DNA of 7,569 nucleotides from Actinomycetales bacterium (lineage in GTDB: Bacteria > Actinomycetota > Actinomycetes > Mycobacteriales > Mycobacteriaceae). The stretch covers positions 1 through 7,569 of the forward strand of contig DUTZ01000014.1 of NCBI GenBank assembly GCA_012841845.1. The letters are read 5' to 3'. Positions 1 to 4,342 of the stretch are shown here, piece after piece (position 1 is the stretch's first letter; each line of letters begins with the position of its first letter). The notes under the pieces are model-generated. The model was not told the DNA's origin and made no database searches. It worked only from the letters and a program-made list of their open reading frames with translations. The position numbers were made by a program, and so were the translations under genes.

Positions 1-565
1 GCTCGAGGAGTTCCGGGGCCTCGTCGGTCCGCCACTGCTCGACCGCCACGCGGAGGATCGCGACGGCCGCGGCCGCCACCGACGCGGGCGCCGCGGCGTC
101 GGCCGGGTGCCCGTCCCGGCGGGCCACCAGCCGGGCCAGCTCCTGCTCCGTGCGGGCGAGCGCCCCGTGGATCTCGGGGCGGATCGACGGCTCGCGCCGC
201 CAGATGTCGTGGAAGGAGTCGAAGCTCGCGACCTCGCCGCGGGCCAGCGCGACGTGCCGCCAGAGCAGCCGGGCGACCGCGGTCATGGTGGACACCGTGC
301 GGTCGGTGAGGAACTGGTCCACGGCCTCGTCGTCCGGGGGGAGGCCCCGCGGGACGCAGGCGGCGGCCTTGGACGGGAAGTAGTTGAAGAACGTCCGCCG
401 GGACACGTTGGCCGCGCGGGCGATCTCGTCCACCGTCACCGCGTCGAGTCCGCGCTCCAGGACCAGCTCCACCGCGGCGCCGGAGATGGCCTGCCGGAGG
501 CCCCGGCGGCGTTGCCGCGCGCGGTCCGGCACGGGCGCGGCCCCGTCCTGCGGCGTTCCGGTCAC
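1..565 (-). CDS. TetR/AcrR-family transcriptional regulator (3' end outside window)
   Basis: Predicted cytoplasmic DNA-binding repressor. The 188 visible codons begin at a GTG (565-563) preceded by a strong Shine-Dalgarno sequence (GGGAGGTG on the minus strand, within 571-580). Residues about 20-70 form a typical TetR HTH: VTVDEIARAANVS is followed by the recognition helix and the motif RRTFFNYFPSK. The rest (about residue 78 on) is an Ala/Arg-rich helical ligand domain that continues past the left edge, so the C-terminus is missing. The gene diverges from the DUF2020-like lipoprotein gene with 81 bp between start codons, so it may control itself and that lipoprotein; this is inferred from layout only. 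The FFNYFPSK form of the motif is common in actinobacterial TetRs of unknown ligand. The family call is firm; ligand and targets are unknown. Confidence 0.9.
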   Translation of the reverse strand, partial: MTGTPQDGAAPVPDRARQRRRGLRQAISGAAVELVLERGLDAVTVDEIARAANVSRRTFFNYFPSKAAACVPRGLPPDDEAVDQFLTDRTVSTMTAVARLLWRHVALARGEVASFDSFHDIWRREPSIRPEIHGALARTEQELARLVARRDGHPADAAAPASVAAAAVAILRVAVEQWRTDEAPELLE

Positions 566-570
566 GAGTG

Positions 571-580
571 GCACCTCCCT
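571..580 (-). promoter_or_regulatory. Ribosome binding site fixing the GTG start of the first TetR gene
   Basis: Read on the minus strand this is AGGGAGGTGC. GGAGGT lies about 7 nt before GTG 565, which supports that start over any internal ATG or GTG. Confidence 0.7.
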
Positions 581-603
581 GTCCGCGTCCAGGTCGAGGC
601 CCC

Positions 604-609
604 AGCATA
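604..609 (-). promoter_or_regulatory. Putative -10 box (TATGCT) of the first TetR gene
   Basis: TATGCT on the minus strand matches the actinobacterial TANNNT -10. It predicts a transcript start near 597 and a leader of about 30 nt containing the Shine-Dalgarno sequence. No convincing -35 box is seen, which is common in this group. Confidence 0.45.
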
Positions 610-633
610 CGGGGGGCGTCGACCGGCGGGATC

Positions 634-639
634 TATCCT
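634..639 (+). promoter_or_regulatory. Putative -10 box (TATCCT) giving a leaderless lipoprotein mRNA
   Basis: TATCCT ends 7 nt before ATG 647 and there is no Shine-Dalgarno sequence in front of that ATG. This geometry places +1 on or next to the start codon. The box overlaps a small inverted repeat, GGAT-CT-ATCC (629-638), which could be part of an operator; that is weak. Confidence 0.5.
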
Positions 640-646
640 GGTGGGC

Positions 647-1204
647 ATGGAACCCACCGTGCGCCGCCTCGTGTCCGCCCCCGTCGCCGCCCTCGCGGGC
701 CTGGTCGTCCTCGCCGGGTGCGGGGCCGACGACGAGGCGGGCGAGTCCACGATGGGCACGATCCGGACCGCGCCCCCGGAGCCACAGGAACAGCAGGTCC
801 CCCAGGCCGAGCCGCGCGTCGAGGCGGACTGCCCGTACCTCTCCGCGGAGGAGGCCGCCCAGCTCAACGGGGAGCGGGTCACGCAGGTGCGGATCGACGA
901 CCAGATCGACCCGCCCGCCTGCTTCTTCTCCAGCGCCGACGGCACGGTGCAGCTCACCACCACCGTGTACACGCTCGACTCGGCCGAGGAGGCCACCCGG
1001 CTCGTCGACGAGACGGCGCCCCCCGGCGTGACGGACCGCTCGGACGTTGAGGGCGGCTGGACCGGCGGCCGCTCGGGCGGGCCGGGCGGCGCGCTCGTGG
1101 CGCTGGCGCGCGAGGAGCAGGTGCTGGCCGTGCAGTCCACGCAGGAGCAGTCGGTCAAGGCGCAGCGGGTCGCCGAGCTCGTGGCGCCGCGGATCGCCGA
1201 CTGA
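647..1204 (+). CDS. DUF2020-like secreted lipoprotein
   Basis: A 185-residue exported lipoprotein of unknown function. The N-terminus is a lipoprotein signal: Arg6-Arg7, a hydrophobic stretch (about 8-23) and the lipobox VLAGC with Cys25 as the lipidated residue. Residues 26-60 form an acidic, Pro/Gln-rich linker. The folded domain starts at DCPYLS (61-66). Cys62 and Cys92 (in DPPACFF) are well placed for a disulfide outside the membrane. WTGGRSGG (138-145) and QEQSVKAQ (167-174) match what I recall of DUF2020 proteins of corynebacteria and relatives. The reading frame is open far upstream, but the coding start is ATG 647: the signal peptide begins there and a -10 box sits 7 nt before it. The neighbouring TetR gene is a plausible regulator. 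The lipoprotein call is strong; the DUF2020 assignment is from memory of motifs. Confidence 0.85.
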   Translation: MEPTVRRLVSAPVAALAGLVVLAGCGADDEAGESTMGTIRTAPPEPQEQQVPQAEPRVEADCPYLSAEEAAQLNGERVTQVRIDDQIDPPACFFSSADGTVQLTTTVYTLDSAEEATRLVDETAPPGVTDRSDVEGGWTGGRSGGPGGALVALAREEQVLAVQSTQEQSVKAQRVAELVAPRIAD

Positions 1205-1215
1205 GCGGATCGCCG
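1189..1215 (+). repeat. 11-nt direct repeat straddling the lipoprotein stop codon
   Basis: GCGGATCGCCG occurs at 1189-1199 and again at 1205-1215, 16 nt apart start to start. The TGA stop (1202-1204) lies between the copies. The offset is not a multiple of three, so the second copy is not read as the same peptide. It may be a small slippage duplication. Confidence 0.6.
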
Positions 1216-1231
1216 CCCGGCCGCGCCCGGG
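1216..1231. terminator. Short GC hairpin between convergent genes, weak terminator candidate
   Basis: CCCGG (1216-1220), a 6-nt loop and CCGGG (1227-1231) form a 5-bp stem in the 27-bp gap between the lipoprotein gene and the convergent miniprotein gene. There is no U-tract on either side, so termination here is only a guess. Confidence 0.25.
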
Positions 1232-1387
1232 TCAGGAGACGGCGACGTCCGAGTACGGCATGTACGGCTCGATCGCCGGGAAGACGACCTCCATGAGCAG
1301 CCAGAACACGGCCGCGAGCAGGATCAGGACGAGGAGGATCCGCACGGGGGTCGGCCCGGGCAGCCTCCGGTAGAGCCACGCGTACAC
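1232..1387 (-). CDS. 51-aa single-pass membrane miniprotein downstream of the sortase gene
   Basis: A small protein from GTG 1387 to TGA 1232-1234. The N-terminus is YAWLYRRLPGPTPVR (basic, aromatic), followed by one transmembrane helix (about residues 16-35, ILLVLILLAAVFWLLM) and a short tail with VFPAIEPYMPYSDV. Charge distribution suggests a cytoplasmic N-terminus. Actinobacterial class E sortase genes are, as I recall, often followed by a conserved protein of about 50 aa that starts YxW and ends in a PF...P..DV-like tail; this fits. The start lies 3 nt after the sortase stop, and GGAGGG inside the end of the sortase gene serves as Shine-Dalgarno sequence, so translation is likely coupled. 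It may assist or anchor the sortase. The function is unknown, and many annotations would miss it because of its size and GTG start. Confidence 0.8.
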   Translation of the reverse strand: MYAWLYRRLPGPTPVRILLVLILLAAVFWLLMEVVFPAIEPYMPYSDVAVS

Positions 1388-1390
1388 GCC

Positions 1391-2218
1391 TCAGCCCTCC
1401 AGCTCGGCGGGCACCCGGCCGGGGACCCGCGGTTCGGTGCGGTCGAGCACGGCGTGGACGACCATGCGCTCGGACGCCGAGTACTGCGGGTGGCAGGTGG
1501 TGAGGGTGGTGAGCGGGAGCTGCTCCGGCACGTCGGGGTCGGACAGGCCGGGCACCGGGTCGATCACCCACACGTCCTCGGGCCGCACCACCGACACCCC
1601 GGACAGGCCCTCGTAGGTGCCCGTGGTGACGCGCTCGGCGGTCTCCGGGGACAGGCACTCCTCGGCCTGCGCGCGGGCGGTCGCGGCGTCCGGCGCGTCG
1701 ACCGGCAGGACCCGGTAGACGAGCCACTCGGAGGCGGTGGCGTAGACGAGGGCGTCGCAGGTGCGCAGGGCGTCGAGGTCGTTGAACGGTGCGCCGCGGC
1801 CCACACGGTGCCCGGCGACGGCGAAGTTGCCCGCCTCCCCGGGCCCCTGCGTCTCCGTGTAGTGGCCGGGGCCGATCTCCAGGGCGGCGTCCGTGGTGCC
1901 GGAGACCACCGCGAACCGGTAGTCCGAGCCGAACGCCGGGATGTAGAGGCGGGCGAAGGCGGTGCCGTCCTCGAGCGCGTCGTCGTGGGGGTCGATCCCG
2001 CCGCGGCCACGCGGGTTGGCCACCCGTGGGTCCTGGCCGGCGTCCCACGCCTGCTCCAGCTCGTCGTCGGCGGCGGCCTGCGCCCGGGCGGAGCCGATGT
2101 CGGTCCACCACACCTGGTAGACCACGAAGAGCGCCAGGAGCACGCCGACGGTGATGAGCAGCTCGCCCGTCACACCGACGGCGGTGCGGGCGGCACTGCG
2201 GGGCGCGGGGTCGTTCAT
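1391..2218 (-). CDS. Class E sortase
   Basis: A membrane-anchored cysteine transpeptidase of 275 aa that cleaves a C-terminal sorting signal (class E enzymes usually prefer LAXTG) and joins surface proteins to peptidoglycan precursor. One N-terminal transmembrane helix (about 15-36, ELLITVGVLLALFVVYQVWW) leaves the catalytic domain outside the membrane. An Asp/Glu-rich stalk (50-85) precedes the beta-barrel. The catalytic triad is visible: His137 in NFAVAGHR, Cys242 in TTLTTCHPQYSA and Arg251 in SERMVVHA. LYIPAFGSDY (91-100) and GPGHYTETQGPGEAGN are typical of the fold. Length is normal. ATG 2218 is used because it overlaps the TGA of the upstream TetR gene (ATGA), implying coupled translation; the open frame further upstream is only antisense/alternate-frame sequence. 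No protein with a sorting signal is encoded in the window. Confidence 0.93.
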   Translation of the reverse strand: MNDPAPRSAARTAVGVTGELLITVGVLLALFVVYQVWWTDIGSARAQAAADDELEQAWDAGQDPRVANPRGRGGIDPHDDALEDGTAFARLYIPAFGSDYRFAVVSGTTDAALEIGPGHYTETQGPGEAGNFAVAGHRVGRGAPFNDLDALRTCDALVYATASEWLVYRVLPVDAPDAATARAQAEECLSPETAERVTTGTYEGLSGVSVVRPEDVWVIDPVPGLSDPDVPEQLPLTTLTTCHPQYSASERMVVHAVLDRTEPRVPGRVPAELEG

Positions 2219-2817
2219 GACGGATCCGAGACGAGGCCCAGGACGAGCTGGGCCATGGAGCGGGCGGTGACGGCGGTGGTGGCGGCCTCGCCGAGCATGG
2301 TGGCGGTGACGGCGCCGTCGTGCAGGATCGCGAGCCGGTCGGCGAGGTCGGTGATGTTGTCCGGGTCCTCCAGGCCCATCCCGGCCAGCTCGGACCGCAG
2401 CGTGCCGCGGATCCAGTCGCGCTGCTCGGCGACGGCGGCGCGGATGGCCCGCTCGCCGTCGGAGGACGGGCTGGGGAACTCGATCGCGGCCGCGAGGTGG
2501 CACGAGCCCGGGACGGCGGGCTCGACGCGCTCGCGGACGATGTCGAACAGGGCGAGCACACGCCCGCGGGCGTCGGGGGCGGCATCGGCGCGGCGGCGCC
2601 ACAGCTCGCGGTCGCGGTCGCCGACCGAGCGCAGGTAGGCCACCACGAGCTCGTCCTTGGACCCGTACGTGTTGTAGAGGCTCGCCTTGGCGACCCCGGC
2701 CTCGCGGAGGATGCGGTCGATGCCCACGGCGCGGATGCCGTCGGAGGAGAACAGACGCGTCGCCGTCACCAGGAGCCGCTCCCGCGGCCCGGGCTTGGTC
2801 GACCGTGTGCTCGTCAC
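2215..2817 (-). CDS. TetR/AcrR-family regulator, first gene of the sortase operon
   Basis: A cytoplasmic DNA-binding regulator of about 200 aa. The N-terminal HTH (residues about 10-57) reads RERLLVTATRLFSSDGIRAVGIDRILREAGVAKASLYNTYGSKDEL (shown in parts: helix 1 RERLLVTATRLF; GIDRILREAGVAKASLYNTY; GSKDEL). The C-terminal ligand domain contains PGSCHLAAAIEFPSP (about 103-117). Two in-frame GTG starts exist, at 2823 and 2817. I prefer 2817 because a TAGTCT -10 box ends 6 nt before it, which fits a leaderless mRNA; neither start has a Shine-Dalgarno sequence. The stop overlaps the sortase start as ATGA. Being co-translated with the enzyme suggests it controls its own operon, but it could act elsewhere. 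The ligand is unknown. Confidence 0.9.
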   Translation of the reverse strand: MTSTRSTKPGPRERLLVTATRLFSSDGIRAVGIDRILREAGVAKASLYNTYGSKDELVVAYLRSVGDRDRELWRRRADAAPDARGRVLALFDIVRERVEPAVPGSCHLAAAIEFPSPSSDGERAIRAAVAEQRDWIRGTLRSELAGMGLEDPDNITDLADRLAILHDGAVTATMLGEAATTAVTARSMAQLVLGLVSDPS

Positions 2818-2823
2818 AGGCAC

Positions 2824-2829
2824 AGACTA
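2824..2829 (-). promoter_or_regulatory. Putative -10 box (TAGTCT) of the TetR-sortase operon
   Basis: TAGTCT on the minus strand lies directly against GTG 2823 and 6 nt before GTG 2817. A transcript starting 6-7 nt downstream would begin at GTG 2817 and exclude GTG 2823. The upstream promoter region overlaps the T-run of the terminator at 2844-2889. Confidence 0.5.
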
Positions 2830-2843
2830 TCGGCCCGGCCGGG

Positions 2844-2889
2844 AAAAGACGGCGGGGCCGGCGCCGCGTCACGCGACACCGGCCCCGCC
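2844..2889 (-). terminator. Intrinsic terminator after the MT0933-like gene
   Basis: GGCGGGGCCGG (2851-2861) and CCGGCCCCGCC (2879-2889) form a perfect 11-bp stem. The 17-nt loop can fold further (CGC/GCG around GTCAC). On the minus strand the stem is followed by GTCTTTTCCC, giving a short U-run. It starts 17 bp after the stop of the gene at 2906-3142 and insulates the TetR-sortase promoter just beyond it. Confidence 0.8.
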
Positions 2890-2905
2890 GGGACGATTCG
2901 GGGGA

Positions 2906-3142
2906 TCAGGCCGGGGGCTGCTCACCGGCCGGGGGCTGCCCCTCGCCGGGCTGCCCGCCCTGCGGGGCCTGGCCCTGGCCGCCCTTGAGGTACTCGCCGG
3001 CCTTCTGCTGGGCCGTGTCGGTGTGCTGCGCGTACTTGTCGCCGGTACGCGAGTCGAAGGCGTCGCCCGCCTTCTCGGTGAACGTGTCCACCTTGTCGGG
3101 GTTCTTCCCCGCGAATTCCTTGGCCTTGTCCAGGAAGCCCAT
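2906..3142 (-). CDS. MT0933/Rv0909-like antitoxin-family protein with Gly/Gln/Pro-rich tail
   Basis: A 78-aa soluble protein. Residues 1-53 match the small MT0933-type family: MGFLDKAKEFAGKNPDKV, then FTEKAGDAFDSRTGDKYAQH, then TAQQKAGEYL, a lysine-rich amphipathic helical pattern. The family is annotated as antitoxin from the Rv0909/Rv0910 pair of Mycobacterium tuberculosis, whose partner is a polyketide cyclase-like toxin. No such toxin gene lies here, so the antitoxin role is uncertain and a general stress role is possible. Residues 54-78 are a low-complexity tail of Gly, Gln and Pro with two Glu. ATG 3142 is chosen because AGGAG sits 5 nt before it and the family starts with MGFLDKAK; the longer open frame upstream crosses a hairpin and is not coding. 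A strong terminator follows. Confidence 0.82.
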   Translation of the reverse strand: MGFLDKAKEFAGKNPDKVDTFTEKAGDAFDSRTGDKYAQHTDTAQQKAGEYLKGGQGQAPQGGQPGEGQPPAGEQPPA

Positions 3143-3196
3143 GTCGGCTCCTCTCCGTTGTCGGCGTTCGGTGCGTGGGCCGCGCGAGACAGGCGA

Positions 3197-3230
3197 ACGG
3201 CCCGACCCCACCGTAGCGGGGCCGGGCCGT
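3197..3230 (-). terminator. GC-rich hairpin after the GlsB-like gene
   Basis: ACGGCCCGACCCC (3197-3209) and GGGGCCGGGCCGT (3218-3230) form a 13-bp stem with an 8-nt loop. The single imperfect pair (3205/3222) is A-C on the plus strand but a U-G wobble in minus-strand RNA, so the stem is continuous only in the transcript of the upstream minus-strand gene. No U-run follows, so termination may be partial and allow read-through into the MT0933-like gene. The loop holds a TACGGT that resembles a -10 box on the minus strand. Confidence 0.6.
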
Positions 3231-3252
3231 CCGGCGCGTCGAGCGCGGTTCG

Positions 3253-3540
3253 TCAGACGCGGGTGCGTCCGCCACGCTTGTTCATGACGAGGCTGACGAG
3301 GAAGATCACGAGGCAGGCGCCGACGATCGCGGCGATGAACCCGGGGATGGAGAACGCCTCGGGCATGGCGCCACCGCCGTCGCTGGTGAAGAGCGAGACG
3401 AGCCAGCCCACGATGAAGGCGCCGATGACGCCCGAGAGGACGTTGGCGACGATGCCCATCTGCGCGTTCTTACCCATGATCATGGAGGCGATCCAACCGG
3501 CGATGCCACCGACGATGATCCAGGCGATGATTGACCACAT
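3253..3540 (-). CDS. GlsB/YeaQ/YmgE-family stress response membrane protein
   Basis: A 95-aa integral membrane protein of the transglycosylase-associated family (PF04226). Three transmembrane segments are visible: about 2-20 (WSIIAWIIVGGIAGWIASM), 28-51 (MGIVANVLSGVIGAFIVGW) and 66-86 (PGFIAAIVGACLVIFLVSLV). The Gly-rich small-residue pattern GGIAGWIA and GVIGAFIVGW is characteristic, and the tail is basic (NKRGGRTRV). The family is linked to general and acid stress; its biochemical role is not known. ATG 3540 is chosen because the first helix begins there and AAAGGA lies about 8 nt upstream. The 5' leader has a hairpin and lacks a TANNNT box, so an alternative sigma factor is possible. It lies among other stress-type genes. 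Confidence 0.92.
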   Translation of the reverse strand: MWSIIAWIIVGGIAGWIASMIMGKNAQMGIVANVLSGVIGAFIVGWLVSLFTSDGGGAMPEAFSIPGFIAAIVGACLVIFLVSLVMNKRGGRTRV

Positions 3541-3701
3541 TGTGAAGGTCCTTTCCCGAGAGGTCAGCGTCGGAGCTTTCCTCTCCGACACTCGGCCCGG
3601 GGGACGGGCCTCACCCAGCAGATCACGTCTCGGGCACGAGCGCTTCCGGTCGGGCCGTCTGTGCAGGTGATCGTCGCGAAACCGTTACGTTGCCGAGTCC
3701 A
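3541..3701. other. 161-bp intergenic region upstream of the GlsB-like gene
   Basis: The largest gene-free gap in the window. It holds the Shine-Dalgarno sequence and leader hairpin of the GlsB-like gene, and must contain its promoter unless transcription reads through from the PRC-barrel operon. It contains a single TA dinucleotide (3686-3687) and no TANNNT motif on the minus strand. No clear terminator for the PRC-barrel operon is seen. Confidence 0.5.
3569..3589 (-). promoter_or_regulatory. Inverted repeat in the 5' leader of the GlsB-like gene
   Basis: GTCGGAG (3569-3575) and CTCCGAC (3583-3589) are perfect 7-bp arms around a 7-nt loop, ending about 28 nt before ATG 3540. On the minus strand the loop reads AGGAAAG, a second Shine-Dalgarno-like sequence. 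It could be an operator or an mRNA hairpin. No terminator-like U-run follows. Confidence 0.4.
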
Positions 3702-4055
3702 CTATGTCGCCGGGGCGTCGTGTTGCGGCGCGTCGCGCCCGTAGTGGGCCCGGAGCTCGGCGTCCTCGACGGCGGTGATCCCGTCCTCGGGGTCGAGGGT
3801 GGGGGCGTGTCCGACGGCGTCCGCGGAGACGTCCAGGACGAGCGCGTCCCCCTCGCGGCGGGCGCCGGCGGCGGGGGCGATGGCGTGGGCCATGCCGAAC
3901 AGGCCGCCGGAGACCTCCACCCACAGGGGGTGGCCGGTCTCCGAGGAGAGGAAGACCTGCTCGAGCGTGCCGAGGCGCCGCCCGGCGCGGTCGCGGACCT
4001 CGGCGTGGCGGGCGTCGGCGAACACGCCGGCGTCGGTGGCGGGGTCGCCGGCCAT
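3702..4055 (-). CDS. PRC-barrel domain protein
   Basis: A 117-aa soluble protein with one PRC-barrel domain over about residues 14-85: ARHAEVRDRAGRRLGTLEQVFL, then ETGHPLWVEVSGGLFG, then AHAIAPAAGA and ALVLDVSADAVGHAP. The W-V-x-V and GLFG motifs are typical of actinobacterial members. The C-terminus has EDAELRAHYGRD, the short helix often seen after the barrel. PRC barrels bind RNA or protein partners, as in RimM and the photosynthetic reaction centre H subunit; the partner here is unknown. The start ATG shares one base with the stop of the upstream GNAT gene (TGATG), so it is translated as part of the USP-GNAT operon. The stop is TAG, unlike the TGA of most neighbours. A stress-related role is inferred from its operon. 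Confidence 0.88.
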   Translation of the reverse strand: MAGDPATDAGVFADARHAEVRDRAGRRLGTLEQVFLSSETGHPLWVEVSGGLFGMAHAIAPAAGARREGDALVLDVSADAVGHAPTLDPEDGITAVEDAELRAHYGRDAPQHDAPAT

Positions 4056-4342
4056 CAGGCGAGGTCGGCGGATTCGGGGTTCTTCTCGATGTACCGCGCC
4101 ACGAAGGAGCAGCTCGGCCGGACCCGGAGCCCCTCGGACTTCGTCTCGGCCAGGGCGTACTCGATCATGCGACCCGCGAGGCCGCGGCCGCCGTACTCGG
4201 AGGCCACCACGGTGTGCGGGAAGGTGCGCACGCCGTCGGTGTCGCCGTAGTCGGCGAACCCGGCCACCACGCCGTCCACGAGGATCTCGTACCGTCCCGC
4301 CGCGGCGTCGCGCCGGACCTCGACGGTCTCGCCCGCGCTCAC
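4055..4342 (-). CDS. Small GNAT-like N-acetyltransferase (YjdJ type)
   Basis: A 95-aa protein of the compact Gcn5-related N-acetyltransferase-like group (Acetyltransf_CG type). Visible motifs: GRYEILVDGVVAGFADY (early strands), RTFPHTVVASEYGGRGLAG (39-57), which holds the acetyl-CoA pyrophosphate-binding Y-x-G-x-G-x-A loop, and RVRPSCSFVARYIEKNPE (73-90), matching the usual P-x-C-x-F/Y-V-x-x-Y-I-x-x-H-P-E; here the usual His is Asn88. The length is typical. The start is GTG 4342, overlapping the USP stop as GTGA, and the stop shares a base with the PRC-barrel start. The longer open frame upstream is a shadow of the USP gene. The substrate is unknown. Co-translation with a universal stress protein makes that protein one possible target, but this is inference. 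Confidence 0.88.
   Translation of the reverse strand: MSAGETVEVRRDAAAGRYEILVDGVVAGFADYGDTDGVRTFPHTVVASEYGGRGLAGRMIEYALAETKSEGLRVRPSCSFVARYIEKNPESADLA

Noticed and set aside
107..646. Extended N-terminus for the lipoprotein (ATG 107)
   Set aside because: This part is antisense to the first TetR gene. The signal peptide and -10 box place the start at ATG 647.
1155..2585. 476-aa minus-strand open frame overlapping the sortase and second TetR genes
   Set aside because: It is a shifted reading of both genes, rich in Arg/Pro/Ala as expected of off-frame GC-rich DNA, with no recognisable domain. The TetR and sortase frames carry clear motifs.
1454..2638. 394-aa plus-strand open frame antisense to the sortase
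   Set aside because: Low-complexity Gly/Val/Arg composition, no domain, no ribosome site, and antisense to well-supported genes.
2906..3142. A complete toxin-antitoxin module
   Set aside because: Only the antitoxin-like protein is present; neither neighbour looks like a toxin.
2687..3670. 327-aa plus-strand open frame across 2687-3670
   Set aside because: It runs antisense to three supported genes and through a terminator; no motif is visible.
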